Positions 50,612 through 61,110 of a stretch of DNA of 64,000 nucleotides are shown in pieces (position 1 is the stretch's first letter; each line of letters starts with the position of its first letter). Both the position numbers and the translations under genes were made by a program. The notes under the pieces are model-generated. The model had not been told where the DNA came from. It ran no database searches and worked only from the letters and a program-made list of their open reading frames with translations. Source of the stretch: Verrucomicrobium sp. GAS474 (GTDB lineage: Bacteria; Verrucomicrobiota; Verrucomicrobiia; Methylacidiphilales; GAS474); assembly GCF_900105685.1 (NCBI RefSeq), contig NZ_LT629781.1:3224001-3288000 (forward strand). The letters are read 5' to 3'.

Positions 50612-51991
50612 ATGTCTTCCCCCGTCCACGTCATCGGCGCGGGCCTCGCCGGTTCCGAGGCTGCCTGGCAGCTCGCCGAGCGCGGGCACCGCGTCGTCCT
50701 GAGCGAGATGCGCCCCGTCGTCCCGACCCCCGCCCATCTCACCGACCGCTTCGCCGAACTCGTCTGCAGCAACTCCCTCGGCTCCGACCTCCCCGACCGG
50801 GCGGGCGGCCTCCTCCATGCGGAAATGCGGCTCCTCGGCTCCTTCATCCTCCAGTGCGCCGAGACCGCCCGCGTCCCCGCCGGGAACGCCCTCGCCGTCG
50901 ACCGGGACCGCTTTGCCGAGGAGGTCACGAACCGTCTCTCCGCCCATCCCCTCATCGAGATCCGCCGCGAGGAAGTGCAGGCCGTCCCGCAGGAAGGCGT
51001 CGTCGTCGTCGCCAGCGGCCCCCTCACCAGCGCCCCCCTCGCCGCCTCGATCAAGGCGATCACCGGAAGCGACGCCCTCTACTTCTACGACGCCATCGCC
51101 CCCATCGTGGAGCACGACTCCCTCGACCTCTCGATCTGCTTCCGCTCCTCCCGCTACAACAAAGGACTTGGAGGAGATGGGGCCGAGGGCGATTACCTCA
51201 ACTGTCCGTTGAACCGCGAGGAATACCGCGCCTTCGTCGACGCCCTGAAGACGGCGGAACGGATGCCCCTCCGCGACTTCGAGAAGGAGGACGAGCAATT
51301 CTTCGAGAGCTGCCTCCCCATCGAGATCCTCGCCTCGCGCGGCGACGACGCCCTCGCCTTCGGCCCGATGCGCCCCGTCGGCCTGGAGGATCCCCGCACC
51401 GGACGCCGCCCCCATGCCGTCCTCCAGCTCCGGCAGGACAACCTCGCGGGGTCGCTCTACAACCTCGTCGGATTCCAGACGAACATCAAGTGGGGCGAGC
51501 AGGAACGGATCCTCCGCATGATCCCCGGCCTGGGGAAGGCCGAATTCATCCGCCTCGGCCAGATGCACCGGAATACCTTCATCAACTCCCCCACCCTCCT
51601 CGAATCGGGCCTCTTCCTGCGGACGCGTCCCGATCTCTTCTTCGCCGGGCAGATCGTCGGCGTCGAGGGTTATGCCGGGAACGCCGCGACCGGCCTCCTC
51701 GCCGGGATCAACGCGGCCCTGCGGATCGAGGGGAAGGAGGCCCTCGTCCTCCATCCCGATACGATGCTCGGCGCCCTCTGCCACTACATCACCCACGCGG
51801 AGCCGAAACACTTCCAGCCGATGAAGGCGAACTTCGGCATCCTGCCGGAACTCCCCGCCGAGGGCCGCCCCCGGGACAAGCAATTGCGCGGGGCCGCCTA
51901 CAGCCGCCGCGCCCTGACGCGGATGGAAGGCTTGGCCGCCGGGATCGCCCTCTCCTCCTCGCCCGCCCACCCCGCCGCCTCAAACGCCTGA
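50612..51991 (+). CDS. trmFO: Methylenetetrahydrofolate-tRNA (uracil-54-C5)-methyltransferase
   Basis: 459 residues; FAD- and folate-dependent formation of ribothymidine 54 in tRNA. FAD-binding [19 protein letters not shown], the Cys-bearing [19 protein letters not shown], the [14 protein letters not shown] substrate loop and [21 protein letters not shown] are all present. Starts at ATG 50612 (MSSPVHV), with ATG 50597 as an alternative; neither has a clear Shine-Dalgarno. The last 94 bp overlap the opposite TetR gene. Confidence 0.94.
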   Translation: MSSPVHVIGAGLAGSEAAWQLAERGHRVVLSEMRPVVPTPAHLTDRFAELVCSNSLGSDLPDRAGGLLHAEMRLLGSFILQCAETARVPAGNALAVDRDRFAEEVTNRLSAHPLIEIRREEVQAVPQEGVVVVASGPLTSAPLAASIKAITGSDALYFYDAIAPIVEHDSLDLSICFRSSRYNKGLGGDGAEGDYLNCPLNREEYRAFVDALKTAERMPLRDFEKEDEQFFESCLPIEILASRGDDALAFGPMRPVGLEDPRTGRRPHAVLQLRQDNLAGSLYNLVGFQTNIKWGEQERILRMIPGLGKAEFIRLGQMHRNTFINSPTLLESGLFLRTRPDLFFAGQIVGVEGYAGNAATGLLAGINAALRIEGKEALVLHPDTMLGALCHYITHAEPKHFQPMKANFGILPELPAEGRPRDKQLRGAAYSRRALTRMEGLAAGIALSSSPAHPAASNA

Positions 51992-52599
51992 AGGGCATAG
52001 CGGCCCATCCGCTCCAGGTCGTCCCGGCTCGCCCCGTCCCGCGCCTGGGCTCCCATGCCCTGGATCACGCCCCAGAAGAACTGGGCCAGCGACTCGGCGT
52101 CGGTCGCCTCGGGAAGCTCTCCCGAGGCGATCCCCTCGCGGAGCTTCTCGACCATCCGCTGTCGTGCCCCCGTCCGGTAGGCGGCCAGCGCCTGCCGCAC
52201 CGGCGACGCCGCAGGCGAGGCCTGGACGACGGCGAGCGAGACCATGCAGCCGAGGGGCTGGTCGGTCCGGGTCAATTCCTGCGCCAGGGTCGAGAAAAGC
52301 CGCGCCATGGCGGCGCGCGCCGTCGGCTCCTCCCGCAGGATGCGGGGGTGATAGGCCCCCGGCCCGGCGGAATAACGCTCGATGGCGGCCTGGAACAGCC
52401 TCTCCTTGTCGCCGAAGGTGGCATAGAGGCTCGACGTGCTGATCCCCATCGCCTCGGTCAGGCTGTCGAGGGAGGTCCCCTCGAAGCCCCGCTCCCAGAA
52501 GAGTTCCATCGCCCGGTCGAGGGCCGCTTCCCGGTCGAACGCCCGGGGACGACCCCGGCTCCGGGGCTTCTTTTCGATATTTTGGATCGATCGTTTCAT
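51898..52599 (-). CDS. TetR/AcrR regulator divergent from an SDR gene
   Basis: 233 residues from ATG 52599. The N-terminal HTH ([49 protein letters not shown]) is the AcrR type, and the C-terminal domain resembles the TetR_C family of oxidoreductase-linked regulators ([25 protein letters not shown]). The stop lies 94 bp inside the convergent trmFO 3' end. It is divergent from the SDR gene, its likely target; GGAACGAACGTTCC at 52649-52662 is the candidate operator. Confidence 0.87.
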   Translation of the reverse strand: MKRSIQNIEKKPRSRGRPRAFDREAALDRAMELFWERGFEGTSLDSLTEAMGISTSSLYATFGDKERLFQAAIERYSAGPGAYHPRILREEPTARAAMARLFSTLAQELTRTDQPLGCMVSLAVVQASPAASPVRQALAAYRTGARQRMVEKLREGIASGELPEATDAESLAQFFWGVIQGMGAQARDGASRDDLERMGRYALQAFEAAGWAGEEERAIPAAKPSIRVRARRL

Positions 52600-52648
52600 A
52601 ATTATGTTGACTCCAGGCCAGGTCCCGATTAGCTTGAGGCATAATAAC

Positions 52649-52662
52649 GGAACGAACGTTCC
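52649..52662. promoter_or_regulatory. Candidate TetR operator between the second TetR and SDR genes
   Basis: GGAACG-AA-CGTTCC: 6-bp arms around a 2-bp centre, 28 bp before the SDR start and directly downstream of a CATAAT -10-like box (52640-52645). Binding is inferred from position. Confidence 0.5.
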
Positions 52663-52689
52663 AAATAAATCAAAAAAGAAACGAATCTT

Positions 52690-53451
52690 ATGAGCAACAG
52701 ACTGAAAGACAAAGTGGCCCTCGTCACCGGGGCCAGCTCCGGCATCGGCCGGGATACCGCCAAACTCTTCGCCGCCGAAGGGGCGAAGGTGGTCGTCGGC
52801 GCGCGCCGGGAAAGCGAACTCGCCACCCTGGTCGCCGAGATCGAGGCGGCGGGCGGCCAGGCCGTCGCCCTCGCCGGGGACGTGAAGTCGGAAGCCTACG
52901 CGCAGGCCCTGGTCGCCCTCGCCCTCGAGAAATACGGCCGCCTCGACGTCGCCTTCAACAACGCCGGAACCCTCGGCGAGCTGGGGCCGACCATCGGGGT
53001 TTCCGAAGCGGGCTGGAACGACACCCTCGCCGTCAACCTCACCAGCGCCTTCCTCGGGGCGAAGCACCAGATTCCCGAGCTGATCAAGGCCGGAGGCGGC
53101 TCCCTCATCTTCACCTCGACCTTCGTCGGCCACACCCGCTCCTTCCCCGGCGTGGCAGCCTACGCGGCGAGCAAGGCCGGGCTGATCGGCCTGACGCAGA
53201 CCCTCGCCGTCGAATACGGGGCTCAGAAGATCCGGGTGAACGCCGTCCTCCCCGGCGCGATCGACACCCCGATGTTCCGCGAGAAGAACGACACCCCCGA
53301 AGCCCAGTCGGGCCTCGCGAACATGCACGCGCTGAAGCGGGTCGGGCAGCCCGAGGAGCTGGCCAAGGCGGTCCTCTTCCTCGCCTCGGATGATTCCTCC
53401 TTCGTCACCGGCACCGCCTCGCTGGTCGACGGCGGCCTCTCCGTCCAGTAA
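52690..53451 (+). CDS. Short-chain dehydrogenase/reductase
   Basis: 253 residues, classical SDR. Cofactor loop TGASSGIG (13-20), NNAG (90-93), catalytic S143, Y158 and K162 (AAYAASKAG). Arg at 39-40 in VGARR suggests NADPH preference. Near full length with no extra domains. Divergent from a TetR regulator that probably controls it, an arrangement seen for SDRs acting on toxic carbonyls or quinones; the substrate is not identifiable. A terminator follows. Confidence 0.88.
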   Translation: MSNRLKDKVALVTGASSGIGRDTAKLFAAEGAKVVVGARRESELATLVAEIEAAGGQAVALAGDVKSEAYAQALVALALEKYGRLDVAFNNAGTLGELGPTIGVSEAGWNDTLAVNLTSAFLGAKHQIPELIKAGGGSLIFTSTFVGHTRSFPGVAAYAASKAGLIGLTQTLAVEYGAQKIRVNAVLPGAIDTPMFREKNDTPEAQSGLANMHALKRVGQPEELAKAVLFLASDDSSFVTGTASLVDGGLSVQ

Positions 53452-53470
53452 CTCTCCCTGCCCTCCAACA

Positions 53471-53508
53471 AAAACGCCTTGCTCCCCGGAAGGGAAGCAA
53501 GGCGTTTT
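53471..53508. terminator. Bidirectional terminator between SDR and ispG
   Basis: AAAACGCCTTGCT (53471-53483) pairs perfectly with AGCAAGGCGTTTT (53496-53508), 13 bp, T-tract on both ends. It closes the SDR gene and the convergent ispG-containing run. Confidence 0.92.
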
Positions 53509-53526
53509 GCTTGGAGCGGACAGGTC

Positions 53527-55302
53527 TTAGACCTTGGCGGGCGTCGGCGCCGGATCGACCCAGCGGCCGTTCTCCTTGATCAGGTCGACGAGGCGGTCGA
53601 CAGCCTCGGCCTCGGGAATATTGAACTTCACCGGGGTCTTGTTGATGTAGAGGTTGATCTTGCTCGGCGCGCCGCCGACGTAGCCGAAATCGGCGTCGGC
53701 CATCTCGCCGGGGCCATTCACGATGCAGCCCATGACGGCGATCTTCACTCCCTTCAGGTGGTTCGTCGCCGCGCGGATCTTGGCCGTCGTCGTCTGGAGG
53801 TCGAAGAGCGTCCGCCCGCACGAGGGACAGGCGACGTAGTCGGTCTTGAAGATCCGGTTCCCCGAGGCCTGGAGGATGTTGTAGGAGAGGCGCAGCGCGC
53901 CGCCCGCGCCCGGCTCGCCCCGGACGAGGATCGCGTCGCCGATGCCGTCGCAGAGGAGGGCGCCAATCGTCGTCGCCGCAGTAAGGAGAGCCTCCAGCGG
54001 GTCGGGCTGGGTTCCTTCGGCGGGCGGGTTGAAGGTGTCCTTCAGGAGGATCGCGTGGCGGGCCGGGATCTTCGCCGCCAGGTAGCGGAAGGCGGCGATG
54101 GGAGCGTAGGGGGTACCGTCCTTGATCGTGACGAAGCGGGGCTCCTCTTCCTTCTCGAGGAACTCGAAGGCCTTCGCGTCGGTCAGGTCGACCTCGATGA
54201 CGCCCGACTTCTCGTAGACGATCTCGGGCGCGATGTCGCCGAAGGTCTCGTTCGCCGAGGCGAGGAGGTTGAAATTCTTCTCCGGGACGACGACGCGGAT
54301 CGTCTCCCCGCCGCCGAGGGCGAAGTCGCCGACCTTGATCGTCTTCGAGGCGCGGCGGGTGTAGGTGAAGGGATCGAAGGAGAGCGCGGGGGAATCGGGG
54401 AGCGGAGGGAGCGCGGCGAGCTTCGCCACCTGGGCCGCGAGGGCCCGGCCGACAGGGATCTCCCGGATGCTGTCCTCGGTGAGGGAAACGCGGAGAGTAT
54501 CGCCGATGCCGTCGGCCAGCAACGCGCCGATGCCGATGGCGCTCTTGATGCGACCGTCCTCGCCGTCGCCCGCCTCGGTGACGCCGAGGTGGATCGGGTA
54601 GTTCCAGTCGGGCCCGAGGGAATCGAGGGTCGCGACGAGGAGGCGGTAAGCCCCGATCATCACCTTCGGGTTCGACGACTTCATCGAGAAGACGAAGTCA
54701 TTGTAGCCGAACTTCCGGGCGGCGCGGGCGTATTCGAGGGCGCTCTCGACCATCCCCTGCGGGGAATCGCCGTAGCGGTTCATGAGCCGGTCGGCGAGGG
54801 AGCCGTGGTTCGTCCCGATCCGCATGGCGATCTTCCGCTCCTGGCAGAGGCGGACGAGGGGCTCGAAGCATTCCTCGATCCGGGCGATCTCCTCGGCGTA
54901 CTGCTCGTCGGTGTAGTCGCGGACGTTGAACTTCTTCTTGTCGGCGAAGTTGCCGGGGTTGATGCGGATCTTGTCGACCCACTTCGCGGCCTCCATCGCG
55001 GCCTCGGGCTTGAAATGGATGTCGGCGACGATCGGGACGTTGATCCCCTTCGCGGCGAGCTCCGCCTTGATGTTCTGGAGATTGGCGGCGTCCTTCACCG
55101 TCGGCGCGGTGATGCGGACGAGGGAACAGCCGGCGTTCGCGAGGTCGGTGGTCTGGCCGACCGACTTCGCCGTGTCCATCGTATCGCAGGTGATCATCGA
55201 CTGGACCCGGATCGGGTTCGCCGCGCCGAAGCCGATTCCGCCGACGAGGACCTCGCGGGTGAGGCGGCGCTGATAACGATAGGGATGGGGAGTGTGCTTC
55301 AT
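53527..55302 (-). CDS. ispG: 4-hydroxy-3-methylbut-2-enyl diphosphate synthase, long form
   Basis: 591 residues; penultimate step of the MEP pathway. A TIM barrel (VGGIGFGAANPIRVQSMITCDTMDT, TNHGSLADRLMNRYGD) is followed by an inserted region of about 200 residues, then the iron-sulfur domain with SCGRTLFDL and GCIVNGPGEMADADFGYVGG (4Fe-4S Cys ligands). Normal E. coli IspG is about 370 residues; the long form is typical of Chlamydiae, Bacteroidetes, plants and Verrucomicrobia. Last gene of the run that starts beyond the window. Confidence 0.94.
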   Translation of the reverse strand: MKHTPHPYRYQRRLTREVLVGGIGFGAANPIRVQSMITCDTMDTAKSVGQTTDLANAGCSLVRITAPTVKDAANLQNIKAELAAKGINVPIVADIHFKPEAAMEAAKWVDKIRINPGNFADKKKFNVRDYTDEQYAEEIARIEECFEPLVRLCQERKIAMRIGTNHGSLADRLMNRYGDSPQGMVESALEYARAARKFGYNDFVFSMKSSNPKVMIGAYRLLVATLDSLGPDWNYPIHLGVTEAGDGEDGRIKSAIGIGALLADGIGDTLRVSLTEDSIREIPVGRALAAQVAKLAALPPLPDSPALSFDPFTYTRRASKTIKVGDFALGGGETIRVVVPEKNFNLLASANETFGDIAPEIVYEKSGVIEVDLTDAKAFEFLEKEEEPRFVTIKDGTPYAPIAAFRYLAAKIPARHAILLKDTFNPPAEGTQPDPLEALLTAATTIGALLCDGIGDAILVRGEPGAGGALRLSYNILQASGNRIFKTDYVACPSCGRTLFDLQTTTAKIRAATNHLKGVKIAVMGCIVNGPGEMADADFGYVGGAPSKINLYINKTPVKFNIPEAEAVDRLVDLIKENGRWVDPAPTPAKV

Positions 55303-55358
55303 GCTTCTTTAGCGGACGGAACGGTTTTTGATTAAAATAAACGCCAAATGGCCGGGGC

Positions 55359-56903
55359 TCAAGGCTTAGGTTGCGCGGGCGCGGAAGGGGTCGCGGGGGC
55401 GGCTGCGGGCTCCGGGGCGAACTTCATCTCCGAGGGGGCGGCCTCCTTCGCGTGCCGCTTCCAAGGCAGGTCCTGGAGGTCGAAGAAGGTGACGTAGGCG
55501 AGGAAGCCGATGACGACGGCGGCGCAGGCCGAGTTCACGAACTCGAGTGTCCGCAGGGAGAGCGGCCTCCGGCGGATCGCCTCGATGACGGCCATCACGA
55601 TGTGGCCGCCGTCGAGGATCGGGATCGGGAGGAGGTTCATGATCGCGAGGTTGATGTTGAGGAAGACGCTGAACCAGAGGACCAGCCGCCAGCCGTCCTG
55701 CGAGACGAAGAGGATGTAGAGGTAACGGAGGATGCCGATCGGTCCGCTGAGGTGCTGCGCCCCGATGCCCGACTTCGGCGAGAAGACCGAACCGAGGGTG
55801 TTCTTCATCGAGTCGACCGTATCCCGGACCTGTTCCAGCGGCGTCGGGAAGATGAGTCCCATCTTGCCGTGCGGGTCCCAGACGAGGCCGATCCGGTATT
55901 CCTTCTGCCCGACGGGGATCTCCGGCGTCATCGAGATCGTCTGGGGCTGCTTCTCCCCTCCCCGCACGACGACGAGGCGGAGTTCCCCGGGATGGGCCGC
56001 CATGTAACCGCCGAGCGCCGCCGTCGAGAAGAGGCGCTCGCCGTTGACGGAGACGACCTCGTCGTTCGCCCGGATGCCGGCCCGGGCGGCGGGGCCGCCG
56101 GGGAAGACCTTCGCCACGATGGGAGTGATCGCGGGCCAGATTTCGATCTGCCGGAGCGCCTTCCGCTGGAAGACGCTCCCCTTCGGGATCTCGGGAACGA
56201 CGTCGAAGCGGAGCGGGGCGGCCTGCCCGGGGCGGGCGACCTCGAAGGCGATCGTCTCCCCCTCGCTGCTGACGATCCGCCACGTGATCGACGTCGCCTT
56301 CATCCCGGAGAAGCGGTCGACCGGGTGGCCGTCGATCGAGAGGATCTTGTCCCCCGCCTGCAACCCGGCGCGGGAGGCCGGGGAGTTTTCCTCGACGTAG
56401 CCGACCACCGTCGTGCTGTCGCCCTCGCCGAGGGGACGTCCGACGGCCCAGACGAGGCAGGAGAAGACGAGCGCGAGCCCCATGCTGAAGAGCGGCCCGG
56501 CAAAGGCGACGATCGCCTTGTCGAGGACCGAGATCGGGGGAAGGTTCTCGCGGGCGATATCGCCGCCGGCGCCACCCCCTTCGATCGCTTCCATCGGGGC
56601 CATCTGCGGCAGGGCGACGTAGCCGCCCGCCGGGATCGAGCCGAGGATCCAGTCAACCCCGCCGATCCGCTTCTTCCAGAGCGGCTTGCCGAACCAGAGG
56701 GCGAACCGCTCGATCACCAGCCCCCGCCACTTCGCGGCGAGGAAGTGGCCGAGCTCGTGGACGAAGATGAAGAGGTTGAAGGAGAGCAGCACCTCCGCCA
56801 GCACGACGAGGGGCTGGGCGGTGCGGAAATACCAAGCCACCCCGGCGGCCAGCGCCAGGGCGATGGCGATCTTGAGCCAAAAACGGAAAGTGAAGCGTCC
56901 CAT
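55359..56903 (-). CDS. rseP: Site-2 intramembrane protease (RseP/EcfE type)
   Basis: 514 residues. Zinc motif HELGH at 49-53 in the first helices, two PDZ domains (VVGYVEENSPASRAGLQAGDKILSIDG near 160 and VAKVFPGGPAARAGIRANDEVVSVNG near 265), and the C-terminal LLPIPILDGGHIV metal-binding motif. Cuts anti-sigma factors and leftover signal peptides in the membrane. It sits between dxr and ispG, the common bacterial arrangement. Confidence 0.92.
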   Translation of the reverse strand: MGRFTFRFWLKIAIALALAAGVAWYFRTAQPLVVLAEVLLSFNLFIFVHELGHFLAAKWRGLVIERFALWFGKPLWKKRIGGVDWILGSIPAGGYVALPQMAPMEAIEGGGAGGDIARENLPPISVLDKAIVAFAGPLFSMGLALVFSCLVWAVGRPLGEGDSTTVVGYVEENSPASRAGLQAGDKILSIDGHPVDRFSGMKATSITWRIVSSEGETIAFEVARPGQAAPLRFDVVPEIPKGSVFQRKALRQIEIWPAITPIVAKVFPGGPAARAGIRANDEVVSVNGERLFSTAALGGYMAAHPGELRLVVVRGGEKQPQTISMTPEIPVGQKEYRIGLVWDPHGKMGLIFPTPLEQVRDTVDSMKNTLGSVFSPKSGIGAQHLSGPIGILRYLYILFVSQDGWRLVLWFSVFLNINLAIMNLLPIPILDGGHIVMAVIEAIRRRPLSLRTLEFVNSACAAVVIGFLAYVTFFDLQDLPWKRHAKEAAPSEMKFAPEPAAAPATPSAPAQPKP

Positions 56904-56919
56904 ATTAAAAAAGAAAAAA

Positions 56920-58113
56920 TCAGGCCTTGGCCAGGGATTGGAGGGCGGCGTACCCGCCCGCCTCGACGCGGACCCATTCGGCGGCCGCCTGCCGGGCCCA
57001 GCCGTCGGCGGCGATGAGGGCGTCGAGCGAGGGGGTCGAAACGAGCGTGTGGCGGTCCATCACCGCCTCGACGCAGGCCGGGATCTCGTCGAAGCGGATC
57101 GTCCGGGCGACGAAGGCGTCGACGGCGACCTCGTTCGCCGCGTTGAAGACCGACGGCAGCGTGCCGCAGGCCTCGCCCGCCTGCCGCGCGAGGCGGAGGG
57201 CCGGGAAGCGGTCGGCATCGGGGGCCTCGAAGGCGAGGGAGCCGACCTCGGCGAGGTTCAGCGGGCGGAGGCTGTTCGGCAGCCGCGCCGGGTAGGTGAT
57301 CGCGTACTGGATCGGGAAGCACATGTCGGAATGGCTGAGCTGGGCGAGCTGCGAGCCGTCGACGAACTCGACGAGGGAATGGACGATGCTCTGCGGATGG
57401 ACGACGACGTCGACCTGCGACATCGGGACGTCGAAGAGCCACTTCGCCTCGATCATCTCGAGGCCCTTGTTGAACATCGTCGCCGAATCGATCGTGATCT
57501 TCCGGCCCATCGTCCAGGTGGGATGCTTCAGTGCCTGCTCGAGGGTGACCTCGCGGAGGGCTTCCTTCGCCGTCTTGCGGAAGGGACCGCCCGAGGCGGT
57601 GAGGATGAGGCGGCGGACATGCTTCGGGGTCTCTCCGTGGAGGCACTGGAAGATCGCGTTGTGCTCGCTGTCGACGGGGAGGATCGGGACGTTCTTCCGC
57701 TTCGCCGCCTCGGTGACGATGGCCCCGGCCATGACGAGGATTTCCTTGCTGGCGACGGCGAGTTCCTTGCCCGCCTCGATGGCGGCCAGCGCGGGATGGA
57801 GGCCCTGGGTCCCGACGATGGCGACGAGGACCATGTCGGCCCCCGTGACCTCGACCAGTTTGATCAACCCTTCGGCCCCGGCATAGCACTCGGTCCCGAC
57901 GGGGAGACCGGCCTTGAGTTCGGGGAGACCGGCCTCGTTGAAGAGGGCGACGGCCTTCGGGCGGAATTCCCGGGCCTGCTCGGCCAGGACCTTCGCGGAG
58001 CTGGCGGCGGCGAGGCCGACGACCTCCATCCGGTCGGGCAGATCGCGGGCCACCTTGAGGGCGCTCAGGCCGATCGAACCGGTCGAGCCGAGGATGAGAA
58101 CTTTCTTACGCAT
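56920..58113 (-). CDS. dxr: 1-deoxy-D-xylulose 5-phosphate reductoisomerase
   Basis: 397 residues; NADPH-dependent second step of the MEP pathway. GSTGSIGLSALKV (NADPH), PVDSEHNAIFQCL (catalytic), SGGPFRKT and the C-terminal NAANEVAVDAFV are intact. In operon with cdsA and rseP; gap of 16 bp to rseP. Confidence 0.96.
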   Translation of the reverse strand: MRKKVLILGSTGSIGLSALKVARDLPDRMEVVGLAAASSAKVLAEQAREFRPKAVALFNEAGLPELKAGLPVGTECYAGAEGLIKLVEVTGADMVLVAIVGTQGLHPALAAIEAGKELAVASKEILVMAGAIVTEAAKRKNVPILPVDSEHNAIFQCLHGETPKHVRRLILTASGGPFRKTAKEALREVTLEQALKHPTWTMGRKITIDSATMFNKGLEMIEAKWLFDVPMSQVDVVVHPQSIVHSLVEFVDGSQLAQLSHSDMCFPIQYAITYPARLPNSLRPLNLAEVGSLAFEAPDADRFPALRLARQAGEACGTLPSVFNAANEVAVDAFVARTIRFDEIPACVEAVMDRHTLVSTPSLDALIAADGWARQAAAEWVRVEAGGYAALQSLAKA

Positions 58114-58170
58114 GGATAGGAAAAATCAGGAACAAATTAGGAACCCTTAGCGTAGGGAGTTCCCGCTTGA

Positions 58171-59049
58171 TTACCATGCAAATCCGACCCGGAACTGGAC
58201 GTAAAAATAGAAGACGGGGGCGGTGAAAAGGATGCTGTCGATCAGGTCGAGGGCGCCGCCGATTCCGGGGATGAACCGGCCCGAATCCTTGATTTGGGCG
58301 TCCCGCTTCACGACCGACTCGGCCAGGTCGCCGACGACGCTCGCCAGAGCCAGCAGGGTGCCGAGGCAAACCCCGTCCCAGAGGCCGAAATCGGGGAGGC
58401 CTTTCGGGAAATAATGGATCAGGAGGACGCTGATGACGACCGAGAGGGCGACCCCTCCGGCAAACCCTTCCCACGTCTTCCCGGGGCTGATCCGGGGGAT
58501 CATCTTGTGCTTCCCCGCCAGGCTCCCGGCAACGAAGGCCCCGGCGTCGCAGAACTTCGTCACCGCCAGGAGGTAGAAGAGGATGAACGCCGTCTGGTAG
58601 GTCGCCCCCGGCCAGAAGGCGAGGCGGGCGAAGAAGGTGAAGAGGAACGGGATGTAGAAGAAGCCGAGGAGGGTCAGCGCAACGGTGACGATGGGGGTCT
58701 CGAAGGCCTCCTTGGAGAGGACGACGCGGACGAGGACGCCGATGGTCAGGAGGACGAAGATCGCCTGTTCCAGCAGGTCGATCCGGGCGATGTATCGGGG
58801 CGCGCCGATCAGGATGATGCCGCAGCCGACGTAGAGCAGGAGGCCGCAGAAGACCCCCCAGCGCCGGAAGACGCGGAGCTTCTTCTCCCGCTGGATCTGA
58901 TAGAACTCCCACTGGGCCAGGAGGCCCGAGACGGAGAGAAGAACCATCGGCCAGAGCTTCGAGCCCGAGAGCAGAATCCAGAGGACGATGCCCCAGAGGA
59001 GGAGCGTCGAGAAGCCGCGGCGGAGAAGGACGGAACGGGAAACTCCCAT
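58171..59049 (-). CDS. cdsA: Phosphatidate cytidylyltransferase
   Basis: 292 residues from ATG 59049, about eight membrane helices. The CDP-alcohol signature reads SVVGDLAESVVKRDAQIKDSGRFIPGIGGALDLIDSI near the C-terminus, with GKTWEGFAGG before it. Makes CDP-diacylglycerol. The gene lies 13 bp downstream of uppS and 57 bp upstream of dxr, in the conserved uppS-cdsA-dxr-rseP order. Confidence 0.93.
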   Translation of the reverse strand: MGVSRSVLLRRGFSTLLLWGIVLWILLSGSKLWPMVLLSVSGLLAQWEFYQIQREKKLRVFRRWGVFCGLLLYVGCGIILIGAPRYIARIDLLEQAIFVLLTIGVLVRVVLSKEAFETPIVTVALTLLGFFYIPFLFTFFARLAFWPGATYQTAFILFYLLAVTKFCDAGAFVAGSLAGKHKMIPRISPGKTWEGFAGGVALSVVISVLLIHYFPKGLPDFGLWDGVCLGTLLALASVVGDLAESVVKRDAQIKDSGRFIPGIGGALDLIDSILFTAPVFYFYVQFRVGFAW

Positions 59050-59062
59050 AAATTCCCCTCCC

Positions 59063-59782
59063 CTATACCTTACCGAAGCGCCGTTGTCTCCCCGCATAAT
59101 CGGCGAGGGCGGCGAGGAACTCCGCGCGGCGGAAATCGGGCCAGAGGGTCTTCGTGACGTAGATCTCGGTGTAGGAAAGCTGCCAGAGGAGGAAGTTCGA
59201 GAGACGCATCTCGCCGCTGGTCCGGATCAGGAGGTCGGGATCGGGGTAGTAGCGGGTGTAGAGATGGTGGCTGAAGGCGTTCTCGTCGATCTGCGCCGCG
59301 TCGAGACGCCCTTCCTGGACCTCCCGGATGAGGGAGCGGACAGCCTCGACGATCTCGACCCGTCCACCGTAGCTGAGGGCGAGGATGAGGGTGAGGCCGG
59401 TGTTCTCCTTCGTCGCCTCGATGCTCTTGTGGAGCTGGGCCTGGACCCGCTTCGGCAGATCGTTCAGGCGGCCGATGGCGTGAAGGCGGACGTTGTTCCT
59501 GTGGAGCTCGGGAACCTCGTTCTTCAGGAACGACTCGAGGAACCGCATGAGGGTCGCCACCTCGGCGGCGGGCCGCTGCCAGTTCTCGACCGAGAAGGCG
59601 TAGAGGGTCAGGAACTCGACCCCGACCTCGCTCCCGACGCGGACGATCTCCCGGACCGACTCGACCCCCTCCCGGTGGCCCATCGCCCGAAGCATCTTCC
59701 GCGAACGGGCCCACCGCCCGTTGCCGTCCATGATGAGGGCGACGTGGCGGGGGATCTTGCTCTTTTCGGGGGCGGATGCCAT
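59063..59782 (-). CDS. uppS: Undecaprenyl diphosphate synthase
   Basis: 239 residues from ATG 59782; cis-prenyl transferase making the C55 lipid carrier. The active-site MDGNGRWA carries the catalytic Asp D19; GHREGVESVREIV, LTLYAFSVENWQRP, ALSYGGRVEI and DLLIRTSGEMRLSNFLLWQLSYTEIYVT are all present. Fits the envelope run; 32 bp after purA. Confidence 0.96.
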   Translation of the reverse strand: MASAPEKSKIPRHVALIMDGNGRWARSRKMLRAMGHREGVESVREIVRVGSEVGVEFLTLYAFSVENWQRPAAEVATLMRFLESFLKNEVPELHRNNVRLHAIGRLNDLPKRVQAQLHKSIEATKENTGLTLILALSYGGRVEIVEAVRSLIREVQEGRLDAAQIDENAFSHHLYTRYYPDPDLLIRTSGEMRLSNFLLWQLSYTEIYVTKTLWPDFRRAEFLAALADYAGRQRRFGKV

Positions 59783-59814
59783 GGGGATGTTCCGTCCGCT
59801 GGAGGGGAGTCCGG

Positions 59815-61110
<1,296 letters not shown>

